Part shown: positions 1 through 9,689 of the stretch, piece by piece
Layout of the letters: each line of letters begins with the position of its first letter
Numbering within the stretch: position 1 is the first letter of the stretch
Notes under the pieces: model-generated
What the model was told of the DNA's origin: nothing
Database searches by the model: none
What the model saw: only the letters and a program-made list of their open reading frames with translations
Origin: Bartonella apihabitans
Lineage (GTDB): Bacteria > Pseudomonadota > Alphaproteobacteria > Rhizobiales > Rhizobiaceae
DNA length: 64,000 nucleotides
NCBI RefSeq assembly: GCF_030758755.1
Contig: NZ_CP132387.1
Location: 682,001 to 746,000, forward strand
Reading direction: 5' to 3'
Made by a program: the position numbers and the translations under genes

Positions 1-19
1 GATGGGAGAAAAAAGCCTG

Positions 20-187
20 ATGCGTATAACTCCCGTAATTCTTATTTTTATCGGTCTTGCCGGCCTTATCTATCCGGAAAAATTTATAGAGGATGGGTCG
101 GGCGGAGGACGATGGGTTTTTGTCATCATTATCGCATTGGGCGTCTGGACGATTTTGCGATCTGCCAGACGAAATAGCAGCCGATGA
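20..187 (+). CDS. small hypothetical membrane protein
   Basis: This encodes a peptide of about 55 residues with two hydrophobic segments, roughly residues 5-18 and 34-48. They are separated by a short Gly-rich polar loop, and a basic tail follows. I do not recognise the family. An in-frame ATG at position 2 would add six residues, and because the window begins there the true start could lie outside it. The stop overlaps the start of the next gene by four bases (ATGA), so the two are probably translationally coupled. No function can be assigned. Confidence 0.45.
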   Translation: MRITPVILIFIGLAGLIYPEKFIEDGSGGGRWVFVIIIALGVWTILRSARRNSSR

Positions 188-444
188 ATTTTACGCGATT
201 GGCACTTCTCGTCTGGGCTGTTTTTTTCGGCTTTGTCGTAACGTCATGGATTGGCTCGACACATCTTCTGTCCAGCACTTTTCATATTGAACGTATTGAT
301 TTTGCGGCAAATGTTATATTCATTATAACAACGATTTTATCAGCCTTGGCGCTCAATTTGATCATACCGAAATCTATGTCGAAAAAAATAGCCGTGGTAA
401 CATTTCTGCTGCCACTGCTATTTCTGTTCTTCTTGATAGTTTGA
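184..444 (+). CDS. small hypothetical integral membrane protein
   Basis: This is an 86-residue, strongly hydrophobic protein with three likely transmembrane helices, at about residues 5-23, 40-60 and 69-86. It carries almost no soluble domain. Its start overlaps the stop of the preceding small membrane protein in an ATGA arrangement, which suggests the two are co-translated and may work together in the inner membrane. It converges on the MFS transporter with only about 13 bases between the stops. I do not recognise the family, and no function is proposed. Confidence 0.5.
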   Translation: MNFTRLALLVWAVFFGFVVTSWIGSTHLLSSTFHIERIDFAANVIFIITTILSALALNLIIPKSMSKKIAVVTFLLPLLFLFFLIV

Positions 445-457
445 TATTTTCAATTGA

Positions 458-1747
458 TCAGTGTGAAATCTCTTTGTCTGTAAATCCGACAAAACAGGTC
501 AACGAAATAAACGAACACAACAATAGATAATAACCGATATAGGCGGTGCCGAAATTCTGGACGAGTGTTTCGGCAATATAAGGCGCGAATGATGCACCGA
601 AGATTCCCGCAAGGTTGAATGTCATTGATGCACCGGTATATCTGATTGTTGTTGGAAAAAGGGGAGGCAAGGGCTGCGCCGATCGGACCATAAGTTAACC
701 CCATCAGGCCGAGGCCGACGGCTGAAAGTATGAAGCAGCCGAACACACCTCCATCCAGAAGATAGGGCATAGAAAAAGAAAAAAGCCCGATAAAAATTGT
801 AACCCAGATCATCAGAGTGCGGCGTCCGATACGGTCCGATATTTTTCCTGAAAACGGAATGAGAAGACCGAAGAATACGGCACCAACCATCTGGATTTCA
901 AGCGCTTGGCCGAAAGTGAGGCTAAGGTGGTGGGTTGAATAGGATAACAAATATGCGCTGCACAGGTAGAACAAGACAAAGGTGGTCATACCGGCAAAAC
1001 TGCCGAGGAAAAGCGCCCGCGGATATTTAATAAAGACGTCGATCAATGGTACTTTGACGCGTTCGGCACGTGCAATAGCTTTTTTGAATTCGGGCGTTTC
1101 GCTGATCGAAAGGCGTACCCAAAGGCCGATAATAATCAGGATAATCGAAGCGATAAAAGGTAGCCGCCATCCCCATTCAAAACGTTGGCTTTCGCTTAAA
1201 AAATTCCACATGAACCAGAATGTACCGGCTGAAAGTATAAGTCCGATGGGGCGCCTAATTGCGGGAACATCGCATACCAACCGCGTTTTTCCTTCGGCGC
1301 ATTTTCTGTTGCCAACAAAACAGCGCCGCCCCATTCACCTCCCAGACCAAGTCCCTGACCGAAACGGCAGAGAGTTAGCAATAACGGGGCATACCAGCCG
1401 ATGGATGCATATGTCGGTAGAAAACCGATAAGAACAGTCGAGATACCCATTGTGAGCAATGCAGCGACCAGTGTCACTTTGCGACCTAATTTGTCACCAT
1501 AATGACCGAAGACGATTGATCCTAAAGGACGGGCAAAGAACGCCGCCGAAAAAATGGCGAAAGAGCTTAGAAGTGCAACAGTCGGATCACCTTTCGGAAA
1601 AAATAACACAGGAAATAGAAGTGCTGCTGCCGTTGCAAAGACATAAAAATCGAAAAACTCGATAGTCGTACCGATCATACTGGCAAGCAAAATCTGCGCA
1701 ACCGAATTATGCGGTTGGGCATTTTCTTCGATGATAGCTGTTGACAT
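458..1747 (-). CDS. MFS transporter, metabolite:H+ symporter (MHS) type, frame interrupted twice
   Basis: This encodes a 12-helix major facilitator permease of the ShiA/ProP/KgtP-like class, likely a proton symporter for a small organic acid or osmolyte in the inner membrane. Visible hallmarks are the loop 2-3 motif GHYGDKLGRK, the Glu-Asn segment after helix 5, a second DRIGRR motif at mid-protein and the C-terminal RYTGAS segment. The reading frame breaks twice. One base is missing in the GGGG run at 1248-1251, after residues QLGAP. One extra base sits in the GGGG run at 661-664, before LFPTTIRYTG. Correcting both gives one 429-residue protein, the usual family length. I chose the ATG at 1747 because GGAG precedes it. 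The two opposite shifts could be real decay, but the pattern across the window favours sequence error. The substrate is unknown. Confidence 0.75.
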
Positions 1748-1870
1748 GATTAGAAAGTCTCCACCCAATAAACGTAATGAAATTATAAAAACAGTTTGCA
1801 ATAGTTATAAAAATTTCGTTGTTGTGTCGAGTCTCGTTTATGCAAAAATGTTGTGAACGATAAAACAATT

Positions 1871-1902
1871 GATATGTTCGGTTTTTGATATGTTCGGTTT
1901 TT
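1871..1902. repeat. 16-bp perfect tandem duplication
   Basis: The sequence gatatgttcggttttt occurs twice back to back, at 1871-1886 and 1887-1902. It is non-coding and lies upstream of the MFS transporter. It looks like a simple slippage duplication; I see no third copy in this window. Confidence 0.8.
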
Positions 1903-2312
1903 GTGCCCCGACTTTGGCAGGATGGGCCTGTTCCGCTTTTTATTTTGCTTGCTTCAAGCGGGGTAGCTTTTCGGGTGTCTCGCCGGTTTTGGCGGATAAC
2001 AGCTTTTGGGCGTTTTGCCCGCGCCAAGAAATTTATGGCGAAAATTATATGATGACGCACCCGATCTATATATTTAACCTTTAAATAAGCGGGTAGAGGC
2101 CGCTTTGGAAATGTGATGAATGGCGGCTTGATAAGTAAAAAAAAGAACTTATCGCCTATCGTCAGGCAATAGTGATTCATTACGATCGAGCTTGCGGCTT
2201 GATATAAATTCAAATGAAGTCAGCCTGCGGAATGTCTTGAAAACGCTCGAATAAACTCTTCAATCTGTTATCTGCCGAAGAAAATAGCCGGTTTTTTATG
2301 ATTGACTGGACG

Positions 2313-2347
2313 TTAAAAAGAACCTGAAAGGCAACAGGTTTTTCAGG
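2313..2347 (-). terminator. probable intrinsic terminator of the ABC-F gene
   Basis: Read on the minus strand, an inverted repeat (cctgaaa and tttcagg, with an internal aacctg/caggtt pairing alternative) is followed by a run of T residues. It starts about 60 bases past the stop of the ABC-F gene, in the right orientation to end its transcript. Confidence 0.5.
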
Positions 2348-2410
2348 CTTAATCCGCTGGTCGAGCAATTGACGATATGTCACCTGCCGCGGATAATATT
2401 AGATGGTCTG

Positions 2411-4297
2411 TTACCCGATAGCATCCTCGTAATCGGCACTCATTTTGAGCCAGCGATTTTCGGCATCTTCAAGCCTGCTTACTGCATCGGCACGTTCTTT
2501 TGCAAGCTCTGCGCCTTTTTCGGGCGACTTTGTATAGAGATCCGGTGCTGCAAGTTCTGCGTCCAGACGTGCTATCAGTTTTTGCAGCCTCTCCATCAGC
2601 GCTTCTGTATCGGTTATCTGTTTCTTGAGTGGCGCCAGTCCGGCACGTTTTTCAGCATTTGCTTTACGCTGTTCGTTCTTCGATTTAGAAGCCTCTGCAG
2701 CTTTCTCCTGTTTTTCAACGTGCTTGGGTCTTTGCAGCCCCAATATATCATTACGATAATCGTCCATATCACCTTCATAGGGATGGACTGTGCCATTGCG
2801 TACCAGCCAAAGCCGGTCGGCAGTCGCTTCGATCAGATGGCGATCATGTGCAATGAGAATGACGGCACCTTCGAAATCATTGAGAGCCATGACGAGAGCT
2901 TCGCGACTGTCAATATCCAGATGGTTGGTCGGTTCATCAAGGATGAGAAGATTTGGCCCTTCAAAAGTAGCAAGCCCCATGAGCAAGCGGGCTTTTTCGC
3001 CACCCGAAAGCTCCTTGGCTTTGGTCATCATCTTTTCGGTCGACAGCCCCATACGCGCAACCGCAGCGCGGATTTTTGCCTCCGGTTGATTCGGCATGAG
3101 GCGGCGCACATGTTCGATAGGATTTTCTTCCGGCCTCAAATCATCCATTTGATGCTGCGCAAAAAACGCCACTTTCAGATTGGGCGAAACTGTCATTGTC
3201 CCAGCCTCGGCTTTAAGGCGACCTGCAAGCAATTTAGCCAGAGTGGATTTTCCGTTACCGTTCGAACCCAGAAGGGCAATTCTGTCATCATTGTCTATTC
3301 TGAGATCGAGACCTTTCAATACCGGTTTTCCCGGTTCATAACCGACATCGACTTTTGATAGCGCGATAATTGGCGAGGCAGCAATCTTTTCTGCCGAAGG
3401 GAATGAAAAAGGTTGCACATGTTCATCCTGCCAAACGCTGATAGGTTTCAGTTTTTCCAATGCTTTCAACCGCGATTGCGCTTGTCTTGCCTTGGTTGCT
3501 TTGGCACGGAAACGCCGGACAAAATCTTCCATATGTTTGCGATGGGCTTCCTGTTTGGCTGCCTGCTTTAACTGGAGTTCTTTTGTTTGCGCATGTTGGC
3601 GTTCGAATTGGTCATAATTTCCGCGCCAGAGTGTCAGTTTCTTGTTTTCAAGATGAAGAATCGAGGTCGTTGCGCTGTTAAGAAGTTCCCTGTCATGACT
3701 GATGATGATGACCGAGTAAGGGTAACGACGCACATATTCAATAAGCCATAGCGTACCCTCGAGATCGAGATAGTTTGTCGGCTCGTCAAGTAAGAGAAGG
3801 TCGGGTTCTGAAAACAGAACGGCTGCTAGTGCAACGCGCATGCGCCACCCGCCGGAAAAGGATGAAGCAGGGCGCTGTTGTGCTTCTGCGTCAAATCCCA
3901 ATCCTGACAGAATGCTTGCGGCACGCGCTTCGGCAGAATGTGCACCGATATCGCTAAGACGGGTATGGATTGCAGCAATTCTCATTGGATCGGTTGCAGT
4001 TTCGGCTTCCCGCAATAACCGGCTGCGTTCTTTGTCTGCTGAAAGAACAATAGAAATAAGAGACTCTTCGGTACCGGGAGCTTCCTGAGCAACTTGTCCG
4101 ATGCGGGTATCTTTAGGGATGGTCACTTCGCCGGTTTCCGGGGCGAGTTCTCCCATTATGACGCGAAAAAGCGTTGACTTGCCAGCCCCGTTATGGCCGA
4201 CAAATCCGGTTTTCGACCCCGTAGGAAGCGTTGCACTGGAGTGGTCAATCAGAAGACGTCCAGCAACACGGACCGTAATATCGTTCAAAATCAACAT
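2411..4297 (-). CDS. ABC-F family ATPase (Uup/YheS-like)
   Basis: This is a soluble tandem-ATPase protein of about 628 residues with no membrane domain, as in the ABC-F ribosome-associated translation factors. The first nucleotide-binding domain has Walker A GHNGAGKST near residues 34-42, signature FSGGW and Walker B LLLLDEPTNYLD. A charged linker rich in Lys, Arg and Gln (about residues 225-290) joins it to a second domain with GSNGNGKST, LSGGEKARL and LLILDEPTNHLD. The C-terminal 90 residues are Lys/Glu/Ala-rich and predicted coiled coil, as in Uup and YheS. It probably acts at the ribosomal E site or in ribosome quality control. The start is set at 4297 (MLILND) to match relatives; an in-frame ATG at 4315 is possible, and neither has a strong ribosome binding site. 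Confidence 0.9.
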   Translation of the reverse strand: MLILNDITVRVAGRLLIDHSSATLPTGSKTGFVGHNGAGKSTLFRVIMGELAPETGEVTIPKDTRIGQVAQEAPGTEESLISIVLSADKERSRLLREAETATDPMRIAAIHTRLSDIGAHSAEARAASILSGLGFDAEAQQRPASSFSGGWRMRVALAAVLFSEPDLLLLDEPTNYLDLEGTLWLIEYVRRYPYSVIIISHDRELLNSATTSILHLENKKLTLWRGNYDQFERQHAQTKELQLKQAAKQEAHRKHMEDFVRRFRAKATKARQAQSRLKALEKLKPISVWQDEHVQPFSFPSAEKIAASPIIALSKVDVGYEPGKPVLKGLDLRIDNDDRIALLGSNGNGKSTLAKLLAGRLKAEAGTMTVSPNLKVAFFAQHQMDDLRPEENPIEHVRRLMPNQPEAKIRAAVARMGLSTEKMMTKAKELSGGEKARLLMGLATFEGPNLLILDEPTNHLDIDSREALVMALNDFEGAVILIAHDRHLIEATADRLWLVRNGTVHPYEGDMDDYRNDILGLQRPKHVEKQEKAAEASKSKNEQRKANAEKRAGLAPLKKQITDTEALMERLQKLIARLDAELAAPDLYTKSPEKGAELAKERADAVSRLEDAENRWLKMSADYEDAIG

Positions 4298-4530
4298 AAT
4301 CACAGGCTTTTGCATGGGTTTTGTTATGAACGCAAGAAAAATCGTTTGGATCCCGAGTTAATAATTGCGTTCATTGAAAGCCGGATTATTTATGAGTGAA
4401 AAATGGACGGGAGATGTCAAAATGTTCCTTTAAGGGAAAAGGGGGTGACAAGAGAAAAGGGTTTGACTTGGCAAAAACCGCTTATACGTCTATAGAGACG
4501 CAACTGAAATTTATTTTTAAAGGTGGCAAA

Positions 4531-4953
4531 ATGGCTATAGAACGTACTTTTTCTATGATTAAACCGGATGCAACACGTCGTAATTTGACGGGCGCCATTA
4601 CAAAAATGCTTGAGGATGCAGGTCTGCGCGTCGTCGCATCCAAGCGTGTCTGGATGAGTTTGCGTGAAGCAGAAGGCTTCTATGCTGTTCATAAAGACCG
4701 CCCGTTTTTTGGCGAATTGACTGAATTTATGTCATCAGGTCCGACTGTTGTTCAGGTACTTGAAGGTGAAAATGCCATTGCCAAAAACCGTGAGATCATG
4801 GGCGCCACAAATCCGAAAGATGCGGCAGAGGGAACAATTCGCAAGACTTTTGCTTTGTCTATCGGCGAGAATTCTGTTCACGGTTCGGATTCACCAAAAA
4901 CAGCCAAGGAAGAAATTGCATACTGGTTCTCCGGCACTGAAATTGTCGGATAA
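4531..4953 (+). CDS. ndk: nucleoside diphosphate kinase
   Basis: This cytosolic enzyme of 140 residues transfers the gamma phosphate of ATP to NDPs through a phosphohistidine, maintaining NTP and dNTP pools. The start of the mature fold, [17 protein letters not shown], is intact. The catalytic histidine is His117 in the motif NSVHGSD. The length is exactly that of the bacterial family. The open frame extends upstream, but the ATG at 4531 preceded by aaaggtgg is the family start. It stands alone between the divergent ABC-F gene and its own strong terminator. Confidence 0.97.
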   Translation: MAIERTFSMIKPDATRRNLTGAITKMLEDAGLRVVASKRVWMSLREAEGFYAVHKDRPFFGELTEFMSSGPTVVQVLEGENAIAKNREIMGATNPKDAAEGTIRKTFALSIGENSVHGSDSPKTAKEEIAYWFSGTEIVG

Positions 4954-4986
4954 TTGTTAGAGCAACAACAATTATAAAAACAGAAG

Positions 4987-5015
4987 AAGCCCGGCATGAG
5001 TGCCGGGCTTTCTTA
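4987..5015 (+). terminator. intrinsic terminator after ndk
   Basis: A perfect 10-base stem (aagcccggca, loop tgag, tgccgggctt) is followed by a T-rich tract. It begins about 33 bases after the ndk stop codon. Because the stem starts with aa and ends with tt, it may also act on transcripts arriving from the opposite strand. Confidence 0.9.
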
Positions 5016-5092
5016 TTTTGATAACAGATTTTCGGATTATGTGAGAATGCCCAAGATGAAACGGGGCCAACCGATTGGTTAGAACCAAAGTT

Positions 5093-5942
5093 TCAGATTT
5101 CCGGCACGAGGCGGGCTACATAATTTCCATTCTCGTCTTTCAAAATAAGACGACCGAGATCGTCGAACATAAATGTTTTTGCTTTGGCAAGCATTTCAAT
5201 GAAGCGGTTTTCCTGCTGCGAGATTGCCTCTGCACACGCCATAAAAGTCATGGCAGGCGGGTCGAAAGCTATAATTCCACGATCATTATCAATTGAAACC
5301 GAGCTGGTATAACGGTTACAACCACCGCTACCGCTCACACGATATTTGGGCAAACTGTCAGTTGTTTTATCTTCTGCTTTGTTTTCCACAGAAACAGTCA
5401 GATTCGAGTTATCAATAATACCAGCGCTGAACATATCCTCCACTTTCCACTCTCTGCCGGAAATTGTTGTTGAAACCGGTTTCGGCGTGGTTGTGGATTG
5501 ATTGACCATGCCGAGTACCAGTTCATAACGGGCATCTTTATCTTCCGGATTGACCGGTTTTCGTTCGTCGCTTACAAACCATAGAATATCCCCGACAGCA
5601 ATGCGGGCCTGAAGCGCATATTTATGCTGTGGAACGATATTGGCCTCGTTCAGTGGCAAATCGAATTCGATAGGAACCGAACCGTCGGGTTGTTGCGAAA
5701 TTTCTGCCACAACAGGGAAAGGTCACTTCCTCATTGGTAACATCGACAAGCTGAACAACAAGATAAGCATGTTGGGGTAGGGCAATGCGCTGCAAATAAG
5801 TAACATCGCCATGAATAGAAGATAGAGAAGAGCTATAGGCTGGAACGATTGTATTCATAATGAAAGAGGGGATTGTAAGGAGTGAAACTCCGACCAATGC
5901 AGTTGCACCAAATGTAAGAGCCGCAAAGATATTCCGTTTCAT
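5093..5942 (-). CDS. secreted YbaY-like plus META-domain protein, frame interrupted
   Basis: This is an envelope protein of about 282 residues once one frame break is corrected. An N-terminal hydrophobic segment (start MKRNIFAALTF, about residues 4-30) acts as signal or anchor. It is followed by a YbaY-type beta-sandwich region (ITYLQR-like start, ending near DILWFVSDE). The C-terminal META/HslJ-type domain carries the typical core SGSGGCNRY and ends in FDDLGRLILKDENG. The frame break is one surplus base in the GGG run at 5715-5717, between residues VTFP and VVAEIS. The ATG at 5942 is preceded by aaagg. META domains are linked to heat or antibiotic stress in HslJ, but the role here is unknown. 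Confidence 0.65.
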
Positions 5943-6182
5943 AAAGTGATATAACCTTTGTTGATGAACGATCCATTGACTGCCAACGATACTTTTATGG
6001 AGAGCTATTGATGAGCTTCGTTCAGTGACCGATAGAATGTAACCCTTTTTTTCGGGAAAAAATAAGGCACAGCGGTGATTCTTCCACCACAATTATTTTT
6101 AACAGGCGATAGTTTCCAAAATTCCGTATGACGTGACGAACAAGAATTCGCGTCCGATATTGTTTAGATGGATTTTTATCTT

Positions 6183-6656
6183 CTATTTTTCAGGTCGGAT
6201 TTTTCGCCATTTCTCCTGTGTATGAAGATCTGTGTCTTTTGCTTCAACCCAGTTTTGCGGCGTACCATCAACAAGATGTTCTTTTTTCCAGAACGGAGCT
6301 TCTGTTTTCAGAAAATCCATAATGAAATTTGCTGCATCAAAAGCCTCTCTGCGGTGAGGGGAGGCGGTGACGACCAGAACAATCTGCTCGCCTACCTTGA
6401 TCGTTCCGAAACGGTGAATGACAGTAACTCCGTTTAATGACCATCGTGAAGCGGCGTCATCAACAATTTGTTTGATGCGTTTCTCGGCCATTCCGGGATA
6501 ATGCTCTATTTCAAGGGCAGAAAGACGCCCGCCTTCGCTTCGGCACAAACCACAAAAGGCTACAATGCCACCAATAGAAGGCGAAAGGGTGCGGATTTTT
6601 TCAACCTCGCTTCCCATATCGAAATCTTCCGACTGCACAACAATTTTGAATGCCAT
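6183..6656 (-). CDS. moaE: molybdopterin synthase catalytic subunit MoaE
   Basis: This is the large subunit of molybdopterin synthase. It converts cyclic pyranopterin monophosphate to molybdopterin using sulfur carried on the C terminus of MoaD. At 157 residues it has the normal length. Visible family segments are GGIVAFCGLCR near residue 28, the HYPGMAEK region, HRFGTIKVGE, SPHRREAFDA and the catalytic-lysine region WKKEHLVDG. It starts three bases after the moaD stop, so the two subunits are made from one message, downstream of pgsA on the minus strand. The molybdopterin oxidoreductase at 14.5 kb and moaC/moeA at 31-33 kb are consistent users and partners. Confidence 0.96.
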   Translation of the reverse strand: MAFKIVVQSEDFDMGSEVEKIRTLSPSIGGIVAFCGLCRSEGGRLSALEIEHYPGMAEKRIKQIVDDAASRWSLNGVTVIHRFGTIKVGEQIVLVVTASPHRREAFDAANFIMDFLKTEAPFWKKEHLVDGTPQNWVEAKDTDLHTQEKWRKIRPEK

Positions 6657-6659
6657 GGC

Positions 6660-6911
6660 TCAACCACCTGTCATCGGCGGGAAAAGCGCGATTTCATGCG
6701 GCTTTCCAATCAGACTATCATGATCGACATGTTCTTCGTCGATAGCCACACGGATAAGTTCGGGCTTCTCCAGCGCATAAGCATAATTTTCCCCGAGGGT
6801 TTTGAGATAGGACAGAAGATCATCGACTGTTTTGACGTTTTCCGGCAATTCAAGAGTTTCTTCTCCGCGACCGATACGTTCGCGAACCCAGGCAAAATAT
6901 TGTAATTTCAT
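6660..6911 (-). CDS. moaD: molybdopterin synthase sulfur carrier subunit MoaD
   Basis: This is an 83-residue ubiquitin-fold protein ending in the essential Gly-Gly (FPPMTGG). Adenylation and thiocarboxylation of that terminus by MoeB and a sulfurtransferase make it the sulfur donor for MoaE. The N terminus MKLQYFAWVRERIG is typical of the alphaproteobacterial family. It lies 9 bases after the pgsA stop and 3 bases before moaE, in a tight minus-strand operon. Confidence 0.96.
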   Translation of the reverse strand: MKLQYFAWVRERIGRGEETLELPENVKTVDDLLSYLKTLGENYAYALEKPELIRVAIDEEHVDHDSLIGKPHEIALFPPMTGG

Positions 6912-6920
6912 GCGTATCCT

Positions 6921-7502
6921 TCAATCAATCACGTGTTTAAGACCGGCACGGAAATAATCCCAACCCGTCCATAGAGTAAGAATAGCGGCGACCCACAACA
7001 TGACAAGTCCGAATTCGGTTGCATAAGGAATAACTTTGTCACCAGCAGGGCCGGCAAGCAGAAAAACAATGGAAAACATTTGCACTGTCGTTTTCCATTT
7101 TGCGAGCCTTGAAACCGGCACACTTACTTTGAGAGATGCCAGATATTCACGCAATCCTGAAACCAGAATTTCCCGACAGAGAATGATGATTGCCGCCCAG
7201 AGTGCCCATCCCGCAATTGTACCATCAGCGGCAAGCAATAAAAGGCAAGCCGACACAAGAAGTTTGTCGGCAATCGGGTCAAGCATACGACCGATATTCG
7301 AGGTTTGTTTCCAGACGCGGGCAAGATAACCGTCGAAAAAATCTGTAATAGAGGCAACCACAAATATGACAACCGCCCACCAGCGTGCCGTATCGGTCGA
7401 TTGCAGACGGCCTTCTACGAAAAAGCACAGGACGACAAGCGGTACAGCAACAATGCGTGCATATGTAAGGATGTTTGGCAACGATAAAGTATGATTTTTC
7501 AT
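6921..7502 (-). CDS. pgsA: CDP-diacylglycerol-glycerol-3-phosphate 3-phosphatidyltransferase
   Basis: This is an integral membrane enzyme of 193 residues that makes phosphatidylglycerophosphate from CDP-diacylglycerol and glycerol-3-phosphate, the committed step to phosphatidylglycerol and cardiolipin. It carries the CDP-alcohol phosphotransferase signature (DGYLAR, then GRMLDPIADK around residues 59-84). Hydrophobic helices flank it at about residues 10-28, 35-55, 90-110 and 150-185. It follows uvrC and precedes moaD on the minus strand, an order conserved in Rhizobiales. Confidence 0.95.
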   Translation of the reverse strand: MKNHTLSLPNILTYARIVAVPLVVLCFFVEGRLQSTDTARWWAVVIFVVASITDFFDGYLARVWKQTSNIGRMLDPIADKLLVSACLLLLAADGTIAGWALWAAIIILCREILVSGLREYLASLKVSVPVSRLAKWKTTVQMFSIVFLLAGPAGDKVIPYATEFGLVMLWVAAILTLWTGWDYFRAGLKHVID

Positions 7503-7675
7503 TCTGCCGTAATCAATCCTTTTAATGTCTTATGACTGCTTTAGGGCGAAACATAGAAAGCGGCCAATTGATTGCATTTTTTAAAAATTAATCGAATACA
7601 CCTTTTTAACGAAAAGGCCATCGATTGAATCAAGATACATATATAAATTAGCGATAGAATTGGCAGAAACAAGCA

Positions 7676-9687
7676 TTATCTTTCATTAAAATGATCGTGA
7701 ATTTGTTGAGCTGTTGCTGCTGATATTCCTTCGACTTTCATCAAATCTTCCACGGCTGCACCGGCAACGGCTTTTGCCGTTCCGAAATGGCCAAGCAAAG
7801 CGCGTTTCCTGGCCGGACCGATACCTTCCACTTCGTCGAGCGGATTTTTCATCATTTCTTTTTTACGTTTTATACGATGGGTACCGATGGCAAATCTATG
7901 AGCCTCATCACGTAGCCGCTCGAGAAAATAAAGTACCGGGTCGCGCGGTGGTAACATAAAAGGTGGACGACCGGAGACAAAAAACCGTTCTCGTCCGGCC
8001 TCGCGATCGACACCTTTTGCAACGCCGATTGCAGTGACAACATCATCAATGCCGAGTTCTCGGAGCATTTCGTGCACAACTGTCATCTGGCCTTCACCGC
8101 CATCAATCAGAATAATATCGGGCCAAGCCGGAAAACTGTCATCATTGCCGGAATTATCATCGGCTTCAGGCGTTGGTATACCATGCTCTTTGATGAGCCT
8201 TTTGAACCGCCGGTCGATAACCTCCTTCATCATACCGAAGTCGTCACCCGGTGTAATATCGGTCGAGCGGATATTGAATTTTCTATATTGGTTCTTGATA
8301 AAACCGTCGCGTCCGGCAACGATCATGCCGCCCACCGCATTGGTTCCCATGATATGCGAGTTATCATAGACCTCGATACGACGGGGTACTTTTTCAAGGC
8401 CGAAGGTTTCGGCAACTCCTTGCAACAGTTTATCCTGTGTCGAAGTTTCAGCGAGCCTACGTCCCAAGGCTTCGCGTGCGTTGGTCAGGGCATGTTCAAC
8501 CAGTGACTTTCTTTCACCCCGTTGCGGCACAGAAATTGTGACTTTGCGCTCTGCTTTTTCGGTAAGGGCTGTAGCGAGCAATTCTTCCTCGTCCACATGG
8601 TCGGAAAGCAGAATAAGTTTCGGTACCGGTTTGTCATCATAAAACTGGGCAAGAAAAGCGCCGAGCACTTCGGGGGCAGAAATCGAAGGATCAGCCTTCG
8701 GAAAATAGGAGCGATTTCCCCAATTCTGTCCGGTTCTGAAAAAGAACACCTGAATGCAGGTCATTCCGCCCTGTTGGGCAATCGCAAAAACATCGGCTTC
8801 ATCAACTGTTTGCGGGTTGATTTCCTGATGCCCCTGAATATGGGACAAGGCCGACAAACGGTCGCGATAGACGGCAGCCCTTTCAAAGTCGAGTTTGTCG
8901 GCCGCTTCCCGCATGATTTTTGCCATATTGTCTTGAATAGCCTGACTTTTTCCTGAAAGAAATGCTTCCGCCTCGTCGACAAGTTTCATGTAGTCGGCAT
9001 CGCTGATTTCATGTGTACAAGGTGCTGAACATCTTTTGATCTGATAGAGCAGGCAGGGTCTCGTACGTGATTCCATGACAGAATCTGTGCATGTCCTGAG
9101 CAAGAACGCTCTTTGCATAGCGTTGATTGTTCGCGTTACAGCACCGGCAGACGCAAAGGGCCGAAATAATCACCTTTACGAGACCTTGCACCCCGATGTT
9201 TATAGATAGCAGGAGCGCGTGTATCGCGCGTAATGATAATATAGGGAAAGCTTTTATCATCGCGCAGAAGAACATTAAAACGCGGGCGCAACCGCTTGAT
9301 AAGATTGGCTTCTAAAAGAAGAGCTTCGGTTTCTGTGCTGGTGACCACGAATTCCATATAATGGGTGGCTCGTATCATGCGCGCAATACGGTTGTTATGT
9401 CCGTGTCCACGAGCATAGTTCGACACGCGTTTTTTTAAATTCCGCGCTTTGCCGACATAAAGAACGTTACCATCCTTGTCGAACATCCGGTAAACGCCCG
9501 GTTTATTCGGCAAATTTTTTACAAATTCCTGAATGAGTGGTGCACCGGTGAGCTTCAGATCATCATTTTTGAAACCACCCTTATCCCAGATAATATCGGG
9601 GGGCAGCGAAGCCGAATGACGATCGTCATCCGATTTCGCTTCCTGATTTTTAGCGGCCTCAGTGTTTTGTTCGTTCAAGGATTTCAT
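7676..9687 (-). CDS. uvrC: excinuclease ABC subunit C, frame interrupted
   Basis: This is the nuclease of nucleotide excision repair, which makes both incisions around a UvrAB-marked lesion. The N-terminal part has the GIY-YIG domain ([20 protein letters not shown], about residues 55-75). The remainder has the UVR segment, the RNase H-like catalytic region ([22 protein letters not shown]) and C-terminal helix-hairpin-helix repeats ([20 protein letters not shown]). The frame breaks at the AAA run 9155-9157, where one more base restores GPFASAGAV and continues into [16 protein letters not shown]. The corrected length is 670 residues, normal for alphaproteobacteria. It starts two bases after the SDR gene's stop, so the two are probably co-transcribed. 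Confidence 0.92.
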
Positions 9688-9689
9688 AA

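Larger units (their letters stand above)
1748..2410. other. 663-base intergenic region, no supported gene
   Basis: This stretch lies between the 5' end of the MFS gene and the 3' end of the ABC-F gene. It must hold the promoter of the transporter, but no clear -35/-10 pair could be chosen. Recognisable contents are a 16-base tandem duplication at 1871-1902 and a terminator-like hairpin near 2313-2347. Open frames on both strands here have no recognisable domains, and none is supported. Confidence 0.5.

Noticed and set aside
1707..2213. Open frames on both strands in the gap before the MFS gene
   Set aside because: The minus-strand frame overlaps the MFS start and lacks motifs; the plus-strand one (1869-2084) spans the 16-base tandem repeat.
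2369..3358. A 329-codon plus-strand open frame opposite the ABC-F gene
   Set aside because: It is antisense to a well-conserved coding sequence, is Cys/Phe-rich without any domain, and has no ribosome binding site.
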